Part shown: positions 41,101 to 53,709 of the stretch, piece by piece
Numbering within the stretch: the first letter of the stretch is position 1
Layout: the number at the start of each line of letters is the position of its first letter
Source of the DNA: Halichoerus grypus
Taxonomy: Eukaryota > Chordata > Mammalia > Carnivora > Phocidae
Direction of reading: 5' to 3'
Length of the DNA stretch: 64,000 nucleotides
Assembly: GCF_964656455.1 (NCBI RefSeq)
Contig: NC_135719.1
Location: forward strand, 74,260,783-74,324,782
Notes under the pieces: model-generated
The model's database searches: none
Told to the model about the DNA's origin: nothing
Seen by the model: only the letters and a program-made list of their open reading frames with translations
Made by a program: the position numbers and the translations under genes

Positions 41101-41507
41101 ACAACAATGTGAGTTAAAAATATGAAACCATGGCTGTGGATTATTACATTGTAATTTTTGAAAAGCTACCACAAAGAAAAGCACAGAGCTAGAGGGAGGG
41201 AGAGAGAGAGCAGATGGAGAAGAGCAGGTTGGAGGTAGGGATTTGACAGATTGGTGGCCTATATGCTGGGGTCTCGTATGATCTCAATAGCATAAAACAA
41301 TTGACCTTCTGGGAGTTGTGTCCATGGACCCCATCAGAAGGACACTGGACAAAAAGTTATGTTGATAGAATTAAAAACCAGAGGGTGTCACAATGAGATG
41401 ATGCGTCCCCTGCATGGGGAATACATTATACACACAGTGGACAAATGACTACAACTTTAGAATCTACAGATCTAGTGGTTTCAGAATTACAGTTTTAAAA
41501 ATTCTCA
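38198..41507. other. Unique intronic sequence
   Basis: About 3.3 kb without a recognised transposon; a (GT)n followed by G runs at 39618-39660. No exon seen. Confidence 0.4.
39618..39660. repeat. (GT)n / G-rich low-complexity tract
   Basis: 'tgtgtgtgtgtgtgtg' leads directly into a nine-G run, then further G runs. Confidence 0.85.
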
Positions 41508-41688
41508 AGATTTTATTTGAGAGAGAAAGAGAGAGAGAAAGCATGCGAACAAGCAGGGGGAGGGGCAGAGGGAGAAACAGACACCACGCTGAGCAGGGAG
41601 CCCTGCACGGGGCTTGATTCCAAGACCCCAAGATCATGACCTGAGCCGAAGGCAGACACTTAACCAACTGAGCCATCCAGGCACCCCC
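41508..41688 (-). repeat. CAN SINE
   Basis: 'aagattttatttgagagaga', 'aacaagcagggggagggg' and the head 'ccaactgagccatccaggca' in reverse complement. Confidence 0.93.
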
Positions 41689-43640
41689 AGAATTCTAGCT
41701 TTTTTAGGTTTAAAAGATAGTGTTAATAAAGCAGAGTTGGGAGGAGATAATATAACCCAATTTGTACCCCTCATTCATTATGGCAACAATACTGTAAATT
41801 CATAGGATTGAAACCTAGATTTTATCTAAAGGAATACAAGGCTACTTTAAAAATATGTATTTTTCAGCTTTGTTGCCTTGAACTTTTATTAAAAGTGAAA
41901 TCAACTTTATATTAAGGACATGCATGCTAACTTAGAAATACTCTTTGTTGCACTTTAATTTTCTTACTTTATGAGCACGGTCAGTGTTTAACTCTGGAAC
42001 CTATGGCATGTCAGGATTAATGAGCTTTGGATTATATCAACGTGGGTTATGTGTCTCCATGTTTAGTGTCGTTGATCTCAATTTAATGAGGTTTTAGGTA
42101 GAGTTATTAAAATATTAGCCAATATTCTGGAAGGAATTTCACAGATGTACGTGAAGCCACTGTAGTAGGCTGGGTTTAGCTATTTACATGGTATAAAGTG
42201 TGTCAAACAAACAGGTCCTAACAGATAGAGGGTTAAGCTAAACAGCAAGCAGTTTGTTACAATAAATCTTGGGTTCAAGAATTATGGCATAACCACCAAG
42301 TCTTTCTGTGAAAAATATTTGAGCTCCCAAGAGATGCTCTACTTCCAATTAGTTGTCTGCACAAGGTAAAGGGAACACTTTCTCCAGGAGCCCAGTCACT
42401 GAGGAGTCCGTTTTCAAGGTGCCAAGGACAGCCCCAGGTCTGATCAGCGGCTCTTCTTTGGACTGAAGGATACACGTGAATGTGCGCATCAGTCTCACTT
42501 GTATCTGTACAGGCCTTTGCGTCCATTTGTCTTATGGATGTCCTAGGTCCCACCCCCCCTTCAATACATGCCTACTGAATTCGCTGGATTACAAAGTCAT
42601 GCACTCCTAGAGGGTCAGTGACCATCTGACTTGCTTTCAGACGAACCCCCAAAGCCTAGCGGGTCCAAGTGTGTGGCCTACCCAGCGGCTCCTCTTTAGT
42701 TCACAGCAGGGTCCAGGCGAACATCAGAAAGAGGACTGAAATTAGAGGTCATCACTGCTCCGGGCTTCTTTTGGCAAATTACAGCATTCATAATTTTACA
42801 GATGATGGGAAGCCAAGTATAGGAGAACAGCCTTAGCTCTTCTGTGATTGACGTATGGATATTTTCCCTCAGCTGGTTCAACAGCTTGGAACTTCCTCCA
42901 TGTGAATGTTAAATCATTCACACCATTCTTAGAAATACACAAAAGTAAGAGTCAGAGGGGCCCCTTTCGGTGAAACTGTGTAAAAGCCAACTAAGCCTGA
43001 CATTTGGATCATTCAGGAAGATAATGCATCCTCTCACGGCTCAAACAGAGTACTACTTAAGTTAACAGTACTCGATGATGGTTTCACTCCGGCTGGAAAA
43101 AGTCACACATGCAGTGCTATGAAATCAGCGTGGGACTGGTTTTGAAAATGAAGTCTACAGGACCTCCTGCCTCTCTCTCTACGAGTCTCCATGGTGCAAC
43201 AATTATGTTTATGGGGCTGAAGGAAAAAAATCAGAGGGGAGGAGAGGTGTGAAGCACATGAAGAAATTGAGAAGGAAGTGGGGGGGATTTAGCTTACCAC
43301 ACAGAACTAAAGGGAAAGGGCAGGGGAGGAGATTGGGGCACTCAACATTCCAGCATTCTTTAAGACCAGGTCCGACGAAATTCCAAAAAAAATTTAAGAG
43401 TTGGAGATTTTAGCCACAGAATGAGAGATTCTTCTTCACTGCTGCAAAGCAAATATACTAAGGGCAACAGGAAAATTTTGAGCAGACATATTCTTAAGCA
43501 AACAAGGGCACAAAGACCAGTGATATTTGATATTTCCTTTTTTTACTTGTATACTGTCCAAATTGCATTCTAGGAATATGGCAAGAAATTTAAATGTGAA
43601 GCTCTTCACAACTGCCTTAAGCAAGTACTGCTTTCTAGAC
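41689..43640. other. Unique intronic sequence
   Basis: Nothing recognised in about 1.95 kb. A minus frame at 42275-42553 has no familiar motif. Confidence 0.4.
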
Positions 43641-43647
43641 TGATTCT

Positions 43648-43802
43648 CCGCCCGCCCCCCAGCCCCCCGAAATAACTGACATAACCGCCGAGATGGCCAA
43701 GCTCACCACCACCACACACAGCCACCACCAACCCTCCTCCGCTGGGCTGCCTCAGCTACCACCTCCACCCTCAACCCTACAGTGAGACAGCCCCCCCACC
43801 CA
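43648..43802. repeat. C-rich low-complexity tract
   Basis: Runs of C ('ccgcccgccccccagccccc') and CCA triplets over about 150 bases, ending at a seven-C run near 43791. Confidence 0.7.
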
Positions 43803-43805
43803 ACT

Positions 43806-43995
43806 TCCAGCTAAGTGCCAGGCACACTGCCAGGCATTTTGCATACTTTATCTCAAATCTTTATGTGAGAGTTATTTTTAATCCACATTTTCCAGCAAAT
43901 TCCAACTTATATTTCCCAAATGTTCACTATATGTTCACATGCATCAAGGCTCAGAGGCTCCAGCTCTGGTTCCTAAGTCTGTGCCTTGTTTAAGC
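43806..43995 (-). repeat. MIR SINE, diverged
   Basis: 'gctaagtgccaggcacactg', 'ccaggcattttgcatact' and 'ggttcctaagtctgtgcctt' follow the reverse complement of MIR. Confidence 0.6.
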
Positions 43996-45765
43996 AAGGC
44001 GACATTTTAAAAATCACGCAACGATTTAAAAAAATAATGAACATTGTGAGGCTTACTAAAAGGGTTGCCACCAACTAATTGGGAGAAAGGTATGAATGAG
44101 GCATTCCCATTTTGACAAAAATGCCAAAGTAACGGATCCCTGGCATGTAGGAGTTTCATCTGAGACTTCTAGGGGAGAATTAGATAATGTACACATTATA
44201 CATAGGAACTTGCAGAAAACTTTTAAACAGCATTTAAAGAAAAAAAAAAAAGGCTTCCCCAGTTGAAACACATGTTTTTACACAAATCTGCATGCTCCAG
44301 TTAATCTGAACTGCTGGTGTACGGCCGGACCGCCTTCATCACTTTGCAAGCACAATGTACAATTTGTGGTCGGATTTCTAGCAAGAAAAGTGCACCTAAT
44401 TTTGGCTCTCCCCATACTTAAACCCATTTTAGAAAATTAGAATTTAACCATAGTTTTACACAGTCCTAAAAAAGAAGAACTGTACGCAGCTGCTGACAGG
44501 TCATTGATGTTGTAATACTCTGAGTACCCGAGGAGAGATTTTATAGTATTATCCCAATGAATGGCATAAAAGAGACTTGGATTTTAAAAATTCATCTCCA
44601 CTTGTCAAACATTATTAGGAAAGGAGGGAAAAAAAAATGGAGATTTCTTGGGATGATCTGACACAATGGCATGTTTTTCTGGTCCACCATGTCTGGTTGG
44701 CAGGACGCTTTTCTTCTCTGGTGTAATAAACAACTGTTTAGTACAATGCCATGTTTGGAACAAGGCAAGTTTTATTTTCCTTTTTAAGCTCTTGGCTCAA
44801 GAGAACGGTCTTATGGGAAATGGCTATTGTGTTTACTGTTATTTGATGATGAAATGTCATCTGACTAAAATACTTTGTAATAAATTATTCCATTCAATAA
44901 AGCCATCAATAGTTTGGCTGGTTTAAAAATGCAATTTGCATTATAATGCACAGAGAAATCCCTGATGGAACACTCCTGTAACGTATTAGTTCAGATCAAC
45001 ACACGCACAAGCGGGCTTGCTCTCGTGCTCTTCTGGTTCAAGAGTTGTTTGCGACTTAAAAATATAAAAACTCAAAAATCTCAAAATGTCATTACCATTT
45101 CACAGCTTAGGACAGAATCATTTTGAAGAATATGCTGAATTATTGAGAGTGATGATTGGCTAGAAGTGAATCGATGGTATTAAAGTGCAGTTTTCATCCA
45201 TTTTTCCTGTAAAACAAATGGCTGCTACATTAGTTTTGCTGACATAACAGAATAACCCCACCCACCTACCCACCCACTTGTGTGCACAGTCAAATCTCCA
45301 TGTGGTTTGTTTTGGTCATACAACTTTTTACAGCGGTGTTTATCATGATATATATTTGGTCTATAGACTGAGTGATGAGAATTACTTTTACTTGGGGAAC
45401 CTTTCACTGTCCATTAAAATAACTGGAGACACCCTTGAAAAGCCAGGGTTGGTAGTTATTTGCCTCATAAAAGAAAACAAGCTCCTATTTCTTCATTGGT
45501 CTGGTTGTGATCTGTAACTACTTCTGGGAGAGGAATCCTTGTCAAAGGAAAACCATGTACATTGGCCAATCCTCTGCTAACACAAACAGTAGTTTCCTCT
45601 AAGGAAAAAACCTTTTGAGGGAATAAGAAGCCAGGCTTCTAAGGAGGAAGGTCTCCAGGACACCTTCTGGAACCCTGGAGGGTGTTCAGTGCGCTGCGTC
45701 CCTCACTATGTGAGATGCGGCAGGCCCACGGGCTAGATTTGTCCACCAACGCCTCCCGTGCACGC
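43996..45765. other. Unique intronic sequence
   Basis: No recognised repeat or exon. Confidence 0.4.
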
Positions 45766-45880
45766 CCGAGATCTCTGAAGATGGGGACTGGATCTTTGGT
45801 GTCCCTGTGTTCCTGGGCCCACACGCAGGGCCCAGCACAGTTTGGTGCCCGATAAACATTCATGGATGAAGACACAAAGG
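45766..45880 (+). repeat. L2 3' end fragment
   Basis: 'gatggggactggatctttgg', 'cagggcccagcacagtttgg' and 'tgcccgataaacattcatgg' follow the L2 3' end in sense. Confidence 0.65.
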
Positions 45881-46189
45881 AGTAACCCCTCTGAGTAAAG
45901 ACCACTGAGCTTCTGATAATCTGACGGACATGTCACCGTTCCCGATCTCATGGTGGAATCACGACCCTCGGTTGTGTATTCCAGCAGCTTTTGGAATTTT
46001 CATAGGGCTGAAAGGAGTATCTGTGCTAAGTCTCTCATTATAGTCTAATTTTCAATCAAGCAAGAACATGTTCCAGTTGTTAGAAAAGCAATGGACTCAA
46101 AATGTAAACCGGGTACCTATTGTTTCTTTAGATGCGTAGGCCATGAACTACTGGTTTATTGGGTATATTAGAAAAAGTGCCGGAATAAA

Positions 46190-46348
46190 GATCTGAAGTC
46201 CTGGACTCCAGGTCTGACCCTGCCTCTAACTGGCTGTGTGACACTGGGTAAGTCTCAGACTTTGGGGGTCATTTTTTCTCATCTGTAAACAAGAAGGCTC
46301 TACTAGATCTATAAAGTCCCTCTTGGGCCTAGTATTTAATTCTATCAC
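46190..46348 (+). repeat. MIR-type SINE
   Basis: 'ctggactccaggtctgaccc', 'taactggctgtgtgacactg' and 'tctcatctgtaaacaagaag' then 'aaagtccctcttgggcctag' follow a MIR/MIR3 element in sense. A CAN SINE was inserted at its end. Confidence 0.75.
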
Positions 46349-46522
46349 TTTTTTTTTTTTTAAGATTGTACTTACTTACTAGAGAGAGTGAATGAGCGCA
46401 CAGAGGGAGAAGTGGACTCCTTCGCTGAGCAGAGAGCCTGATGTGGGGGGCAATCCCAAGACCCTGAGATCATGACCTGAGCCGAAGGTAGACACTTAAC
46501 CAACTGAGCCACCCAGGCACCC
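46349..46522 (-). repeat. CAN SINE
   Basis: T run, 'aagattgtacttacttact', short body and head 'ccaactgagccacccaggca'. Confidence 0.93.
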
Positions 46523-47225
46523 CTACTCTTATTTCTATAAGCAAAAATGAGTGCTAGAGTCCACCTTCAAAAAAGAAGGTCTTAAAAAAAAAAGGGGGGG
46601 TGTCTGCCTACTCAAGAAGAACCTGAACTCCCAGTTGTAACATACACTTAAACCCAAGAGAATACAGGTACCATTTACTAGACTATTCCTTCCTATTCCC
46701 ATTTTAGATGTGAAGTACATGAAAAAAATTGACTTATTTAGCAATCTTTACTATCAAGAAAGACTTAGAGATTTATACTTAGGGAGTAGCATGGGTTTCA
46801 GGGAGTCTGAATTTTCTGAAACTGTAGGTGAAGTTTTACGGAAGTGCAAAGTTCATAGTTTTGATACTTCATCCAAAATTTTAGGAAGCTCAGCCTAAAT
46901 CCTAGTCTAATGCCATTAACTGACCTACACTAGATTCCTAGCTTAGACACTGGTTCAGAGCTTGAGCACACCTCAGTTCTCTTTTGAGTCAAACAGAAAT
47001 AGCATCTACTCTAAGGATGATTATAAAGATTAATACGAGGTCATACAGAGAATTAATGTAATAAAAATCACTGTTCCAGAATCCATATCATAACAAGTAC
47101 TTAATGAGCAACAAATACATTTTGCTTTTTGCTTTAGCAAATGGGGTTAATCATAACTAAACTTTCAAGGTTGTTCACTGCTGATAATCAAACCAACTTA
47201 CGAGGGTGGGGAAAATTCCATTTCA
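46523..47225. other. Mostly unique, weak MIR trace
   Basis: 46935-47075 may be a very decayed sense MIR ('gatgattataaagattaata'). Otherwise unassigned. Confidence 0.3.
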
Positions 47226-47415
47226 AAGATTTTATTTATTTTAAAGAGAAAGAGTGAGCACATGGGAGCGGGGGAGGGGCAGAGGGAGAGGGAATCTCAA
47301 ACTGACTCCACACTGAGTGCAGAGCCCAATACAGAGCTCGTCTCACGACCCTGAGCCCATGACCGGAGCCGAAACAAACAGTGGACACTTAATCAACTGA
47401 GCCCCCCAGATGCCA
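47226..47415 (-). repeat. CAN SINE, older subfamily
   Basis: 'aaagattttatttattttaa', 'gggagagggaatctcaaact', 'gagccgaaacaaacagt' and 'ttaatcaactgagccccc'. The 'ggaatctcaa' spelling marks the older form. Confidence 0.9.
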
Positions 47416-47699
47416 AGGAGGAGGATTCCTTTTCAAAAGCTACAGAGAGAAATTAGGAGTGGAAGTGTGTCTAAATGTGGGAGCTTGTAAAGGAATCCAC
47501 CTGTCTAATCCTGTTTGATAGGATTCTAAGTACAGTAATTTAACTATACCATACGTGATTGTAGCCATTGGCTAAACCAACAGTTTAAAACAATTTAACA
47601 TGCCTTGTAGTTTTGGTTTACATAGGTCTCTCTTCAACTATGTTTCCTGACTCATCTTAGGCAGCTAATGGGATTTTTCTGATCCAAGCATTTGTTGGC

Positions 47700-47776
47700 A
47701 TGAACTTAGGTAAGGGGGCTACAGGAGATGGTTTCTGAAGTCCCTTCTAGTTCTAAGACTCTAGGAGTCTCTTCTT
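47700..47776 (+). repeat. MIR3-like 3' fragment
   Basis: 'gagatggtttctgaagtccc' and 'ttctagttctaagactctag' match the MIR3 3' end in sense. Confidence 0.5.
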
Positions 47777-48199
47777 CTGAATGAGAGGAAAAAAAAAAAA
47801 TCTTTAAAGGACATTGAAATCTCAGGTCTCAAATTGGCACAGTGCTCCCTGTCTTAACTCACATGATGAAGTGCTTTAATGTAGAGGAAATTGAGACTCA
47901 CTCTCCATTTGGAATCATTCTAAGCACAAATGACTGAGTTCTGGATCAAAGACAAAACTTGTTTACACTTCAAGAGAGGGGAGTAAGGAATGCTGCCGAT
48001 ATTCGGTATAGTATGACCAAAACATAAATGAGACCAGCTACCATATGCCGCTCAGGAAAGCAGTCTGTTTCACTGGACCACCTTCAGATGATGATAGTCA
48101 CACTATCTGATATACCAGCTTAGTTGGGTGATTTCTTATATCACTTCCTTCCCCTCCCAAATTCTTTGGTAAAGGGACTGGAATTTTGCAGTCTGCTGG
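47777..48199. other. Unique intronic sequence
   Basis: Nothing recognised. Confidence 0.4.
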
Positions 48200-48302
48200 A
48201 CCTGAGGCCAAAGGTCTAATAAGGTGGGTAGCTAGTAAGCACAGATGCTAAGATTTGAACTTGGGTCTAACAAACTCCAGAATTACTGGTTCTTTCCATT
48301 AC
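48200..48302 (-). repeat. MIR fragment
   Basis: 'gtgggtagctagtaagcaca', 'aagatttgaacttgggtcta' and 'ggttctttccattacc' are the reverse complement of MIR. It abuts the following hAT element. Confidence 0.65.
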
Positions 48303-48720
48303 CAGTGGTTCCCAAAACGACAATGGAGAATACTAGATAGTTGTATCAGAAGTGACCGGGGCGGGGGGGAGTGGTGGTGTCAGATAAAATGCATCCTTCT
48401 AGGTCTTAGACCCAGACTGTCTAATTCAGTAGATCTAGAGGAGGTTCTGGGACCTGCATTTAAAAAAAAATTTTTTTGGGGGGGAACCTATATATTTTTG
48501 CACGCATGTGTGCACAAGTAGGGGGAGGGGCAGAGGGAGCAAATCTCAAGCAGACTCCCCCTGAGTGTGGAGCTCTACCTCACGGCCCATGAGAGCATGA
48601 CCTGAGCTGAAACCAAGAGTTGGGGTTGAACCGACTGAGCCACACGGGTGCCCCAGGGATCTATATTTTAAACAAGTATCTCCATTAATTCTGATGTGTA
48701 GTCAGATTTGGGAACCACGG
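48303..48720. mobile_element. Non-autonomous hAT element (MER20-like), split by a SINE
   Basis: Ends are inverted: 'cagtggttcccaaa' on the left and 'tttgggaaccacgg' on the right. Inside are 'tctaattcagtagatctaga' and, on the other side of the SINE, 'ttaattctgatgtgtag'. This layout fits a short hAT-Charlie DNA transposon; the exact family name is from memory. A CAN SINE sits at 48466-48653. Confidence 0.75.
48466..48653 (-). repeat. CAN SINE nested in the hAT element
   Basis: 'gcacaagtagggggaggggc', 'gagctgaaaccaagagttgg' and 'accgactgagccacacgggt'. Its normal 'aaagattttatttatt' tail is replaced by A9T8G7 text. Flanks gggacctgcattta and gggatctatatttta look like a decayed duplication. Confidence 0.88.
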
Positions 48721-50214
48721 AGTTCCTGCTTGGGGCCACAGTCTCTGGGAAAGGCTTTCTGTAGGGAGTGAGATTTTAACACTGAAGAAACAATGTGAAC
48801 TTCAGTATAGAGTGGGTTGTGAGATGGCCTTTAATGAAGGGGTCTGGCTTGTAAGAGAAGACCATGGTCCCAGCTAGCACAGGTCTGTGGAGGAGTAAGG
48901 CCGGGGATGCATCTAAAAATCAGATAGCATGCAGGTTCATCATGTGGGACTCTAATGGATTGGTAGCCCTGTGTTGAGAAGGATTCGGATGCAGGGAGTC
49001 GTGTGGCATAGAGCCACACGGCAAACATGCCAAATACAGAACTTTATTTTAAAATGACAACATATGGTGTATTTTATAGTCCATCAAGATTGGCTTTGTT
49101 TAAATTGAATAGAAGATAAAAATAAGACGAATAGTAAAATTTAATTATCTCCTCCAAATTTTACTTGGCCCCTACAACTGTTTTTAATTATAGCTTCATG
49201 ACTTTACCTGAATTCCTCAAGTGCAAATTCTTTCTTTTAAAATTTATTTTCATCATATCTTTAGCACAATGCAGAAAAGGAATCTTAAATATTTCGGCAT
49301 TTTATATTTTTATTGGTTTTGTAAACCACTGAAATTGTAGAGTGTACTTAGAGTGAGTTGATTCCATATGCAGTAAATCAACTGGAGGACAGACTACACC
49401 GTACAAAGTGAATCACTATAGCTAAAAATAACTTCTTCCCCTCCCACCCCGAAAACCTGCCAACATCCAAACAACTACAAGATTGCATGCTAGAAAGAGG
49501 TGTACTATATTCCAAGATAAATATATACAAATTAAGCTGGAAAACCTCAAGGTGTTCTTGATTAATTCTCAGAAACATTTCACAATCAAGTCTCAGACAC
49601 TCTCTGGGATAAGCGCAAGGAGAGGAAGAAAATGATTGCAGAGGCTAATGAAGGTGGAAAGGGGGCTTATGAAAATATTTTAAAGGCAAAACAGAAGTGG
49701 GTAAGCTGGGGATGAAAAGGCAAACAACCACAAGAAGGAGTTTCAGACTCAATGAAACATTTTTAAGGACACGGAGCCTCTACTTCTCTACTTCAAGCTG
49801 CTTCCCAGGCTGGCCCCAGGTGAGTCTCATTCCTATGCCCCCCAGTCTGAGATACCTGTGGGAGTCAGTGGCTTCAGAACTTCCAAACAGGACTGGGTAT
49901 GAGGCTACGGAAAATGGACTATGAAGAAGCCAACAACCCAGAACAAGTACATGAAAGCGCGGGGGGGGGGGGGGGGGGGGGAGTCTTACAATCTGTCCCA
50001 GCTAGGCCTGTGGTCACTGGGCACCTGGTATTCAGGATTACGTTCCCAGGCATGCAGAACACTGCAGTGTCTCCACAAGGGGCTGAAACATTACAAAAAA
50101 AAAAAAAAAAAGCCAGTGACGACCTGGAAGGAGTAAGTCGAGAGGCCTCCCCAGTACAATCAGTTGGATCATCGAACCACACTTTTTCAATCACCTTTAA
50201 AAAAAAAAAAAATC
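48721..50214. other. Unique sequence with G21 and A runs
   Basis: Nothing coding recognised. Contains a 21-base pure G run (49961-49981) and an 18-base A run near 50095-50112. Confidence 0.45.
49961..49981. repeat. Homopolymer G21
   Basis: Twenty-one uninterrupted G residues after 'aaagcgc' and before 'agtcttac'. Very long for a mammalian G homopolymer; length may be affected by sequencing error. Confidence 0.85.
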
Positions 50215-50300
50215 TTAAGACTTAGACCTAATGTCTAGAACAGAGCCTGGCAAACACTAGGTACTCAATAAATGTTTTCTGAATGTTGATTAGGTGTCTG
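50215..50300 (+). repeat. L2 3' end
   Basis: 'tctagaacagagcctggcaa' and 'ggtactcaataaatgttttc' give the L2 terminus in sense. Confidence 0.7.
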
Positions 50301-51292
50301 AATTAGTGTATGGTCTTGGTAGTTAGAAGCTGGCAGTCAAATATAGAATATTGAATATTAGGTTTCTGAAAAAAAATAAGGGTGGAAAGAGGGAATGAAC
50401 TATTATTTTCAGATAGATCTAAAAACACGGAGTAGCTCAAGAAAGGCTGTCCAACAAAAAGTGAGCAAAAGTGAAAAAGGGGAGTTTCATTGGTTGTGAA
50501 GGTACAGGGAATTATTTAGAAACAGAAAATTACAAAAATAAATTTAAGCACATGTTTTTCCCCTCATCACTAGTTTTAGCCACAATTATGAAGATATTTG
50601 TACTGTGTTCACACTTAGGGTTCAGTACACATTACTGACCTATCAAATATTCAGTAAATTAACCATAAAAATGTGCCTATCAACAATGATAAAGATAATG
50701 ATGATCCGTGATCTTTTTTTCTGGTAAATATCAAATTCAGAATAACCTTTAAAATGATAGAACTTCAAGATCAGAAGTTTGGCATCAAAATGGAGATAAA
50801 AAGATAAGAGCAAAGCATGAAGCAGTTTTGAAATTTTAAGTTTATAAATGTAATAGGAAATTTAAAACTATTTCCAAATGAAAGTGAATTGGCAAAACCA
50901 CCTCATGTTTTAGAAAAGGTTCAAGATGGCTCTAAGATTTAGATTTTACATTACCGAGGGAAAGAAGAGCTACACTATGTTGGGGTGATTGGCAACCACT
51001 TTAAAGTAATTAAAATGAGTTCATTTTCTTTCTTTTATTTGAGGAAAGAATATTCCTCCTGAAGGCTCTTTGCTGCCTTTCCCCACGTTGAACCTGCATT
51101 CTGGGCTGGGATTTATAGATGTCACATGAAATGAGTTTACTTAACTGAACAAGCATACTGCAGAAACAATGTAATGACAGGAAAACCAACCCTTTTAACA
51201 CCAAGAATTTTATCTTGAAGGCTACAGCATGTAGTTATATGTAACCTTGTACTGACATAGGACAAGGACACTGAAGAATTTAGGAAGTTCCA
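50301..51292. other. Unique AT-rich intronic sequence
   Basis: No repeat or exon recognised. Confidence 0.4.
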
Positions 51293-51382
51293 AGAGGGCA
51301 GGAACTTTTCACCCCCTACTTCACCCAACCCCCGTGCCTAAAGGAGACCCTCGATGAGGACCTAGTGAATAAATGAACAAGG
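51293..51382 (+). repeat. L2 3' end fragment
   Basis: 'gagggcaggaacttttcac', 'ccgtgcctaaaggagaccct' and 'ctagtgaataaatgaac' resemble the L2 3' end, diverged. Confidence 0.5.
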
Positions 51383-53174
51383 AGTCGGAATTCCTTCTAG
51401 TGGATCCAGACCATGCCTCATGCCTCAGTCCCATCATCGTGCCAGCATCGTCTCATGCTATTCAGAGACAGGGGTGTGATGATGGAGGTCCCTGGCAGAC
51501 CCTAAATCTGTCCCAGCAGTCAGAGGCATCAAAGGCTTCTCAGGAGTCCACAGAACTGGGAGGGGGACCCCAAACCTATTCTAAAACTATTAATCTGTCT
51601 CATTAGAAGTTTAATGGGAATTTCATAGAGAATTGAACAATGCATTTTGAAGAAGTGAAATAATGTTTCAAATATTTAAGCCAAATACTTAGGGGAATTA
51701 AATCAAATTTCTAAAAGTTTCTTGTTCTTTTCACATACGGATTTTCAGAATATGGCTCTATTAATTGACAAAACAGCACTCATCTACTGAATAAGGAAAC
51801 CAAAGGAAAATATTAAACTCCTATAAAAAAATGAAAGGGATAGAAAATTGTAGCTTTCCATAAATGTCAAAATATCCTACTTATAAACTTGGAAAACAGA
51901 TCCGGTACTTCCCAGGGTACATCTTACAACGCTGTTGCTGTTTAAACCTGGTGGTAGATGAAATCAGGAAAAGGCGCATGTTACACTTCATTGCTGTTGG
52001 ACTAAAACTCTGGCAGAAAGACACCCACCTTCTTGTTTGAAAATAAAGATCCATCAAAACTCTTGAGTTGAAAGGTTAAGTGTACTCTCTGTGTAGTTGA
52101 TAAATGGAGGCCTAATTTAATCAGGGGCCGTCCTAGGCATGGTTGCCCTGACCCAGGCTTCTGGCTTCCATGCGGGTAAGATCTAACCAAGATGTAGGCT
52201 CTAGGCCTTTGACCTACTCGAGACCTTGTCCGAGCCAGCCGAGAGTTCTGGTTAACAGCCGGGGAACCAGAAGTTCAAATCAGGAACATGTGCACTCTGC
52301 TAATCTAACACATGGCTCTAAAATTAAAACGCAACATGACCGAGTGCTTCGGGATATTTTAACAACTAGGAAAGAGATTACAGCTAGATAAAACCGGGCT
52401 TTCGGGGTCACTCTTGCGCCTTCATGTTTCTCCCCGTTTCTTTGGACTAGACAAATTTAATTTTATTGTATTTCTTAAGAATTTGCTAGAAAAACACAAG
52501 TTTGGCAAGTTGTTTCATGGTTGATTGATCTGGGGGAAATGGGGATGTTGTAAGGTTTCTCTGCGACATGTGTCACCTATTAGATAGTTAGCTTTTTCTA
52601 TTTCCAACCGAGCCAAATCAAATTAATTAGAAAGAGGTTTGAATTACAAGCTAAATACAATGAAAAGTAATAAAAACAGAAAATGACATTTAGGTCATCA
52701 ATAATATTCCGGAGGTAATTCGGCATTGATTTTTCTTGCTTTCTATGATAAAGAGCTTTACAGGTTGTCAAACAGTTTAACCCCCAGTTGTTACAGTAAC
52801 AACTGCAGGCATCAAGAGCACAGATTTAATAATGGGGCAGATTTATTTTCTTTTTGGTTCACTTTGTTTCTTCTGGAAATCAGTACTAGAAGATGGACTG
52901 ACTTACCATGTACCTGAGGAAGTCTACGAATCAGTTTGATAAAATAAGATCCAATCTAACAGAATGAAAATCAAAGCAGATACCAGATTCAGGAGAAAGG
53001 GAAACACCACTCTTATTAGTTTTTTTTTTTTTAAATATAGGTTTTGACAATCTCTGCAAGGAAGTCTTCCTACTCTTCAAACATATTTTTTGCTAAGTGA
53101 GAAGTTAAATTCCTGGTTCAGTTTTAGAATATCAGAAGTCCATGAAAACCAGTATTTTGAATTATTTTTAAAAT
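51383..53174. other. Unique intronic sequence
   Basis: About 1.8 kb with no recognised repeat; a T run near 53020. Confidence 0.4.
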
Positions 53175-53186
53175 TTTAGTACAGGA

Positions 53187-53358
53187 GGGGTGCCTGGGTG
53201 GCTCAGTCGGTTAAGCATCTGCCTTCAGCTCAGGTTATGATCCTGGGGTCCTGGGATGGAGTACCGCGTTGGGCTCCCTGCTCAGTGGGGAGCCTGTCTC
53301 TTTCTCCCTCTGCCCCTCCCCCTGCTCTCCCTCTTTCTCAAATAAAATCTTTTAAAAA
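53187..53358 (+). repeat. CAN SINE, plus orientation
   Basis: 'ggggtgcctgggtggctcag', 'tcggttaagcatctgccttc' and tail 'caaataaaatcttttaaaaa'. Duplication tttagtacagga at 53175-53186 and 53359-53370 is perfect. Confidence 0.95.
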
Positions 53359-53529
53359 TTTAGTACAGGAAAAAGCCATGGTGCAAAAACTTGCCCTCCA
53401 AAATAGCTAAACTTTTCAATTGGGAAGAAAAAAAAACCCACCAAAAAACGGAGGTATAGGTTTTATTTTTATAGATTTCCAGTTAACCCTTGGAAAGTAT
53501 TTAAGGAAGACTGGTGACTCCACCTAAAT

Positions 53530-53709
53530 ATTTTTATGAATTTTTTAAAAATTAAAAAATGAGAGCACTTGCACGAGTGGTGGGGCAGGGCAGAGGGAGA
53601 AGCAGACTCTCCACTGAGCAGAGAGCCTGATGCAGGGCTGGATCCCAGGACCCTAGGATCATGATCTGTGGCAAAGGCAGCCACTTAACGGACAGCCATC
53701 CAGGCGCCA
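53530..53709 (-). repeat. CAN SINE, diverged
   Basis: 'gagcacttgcacgagtggtg', 'gagaagcagactctccactg' and head 'cttaacggacagccatccag'. The A-rich tail is scrambled. Short duplication cacctaaat flanks it. Confidence 0.88.

Noticed and set aside
41181..41230. Purine-rich gagaggga stretch as a SINE
   Set aside because: Only a (GA)-rich word is present, without SINE head or tail.
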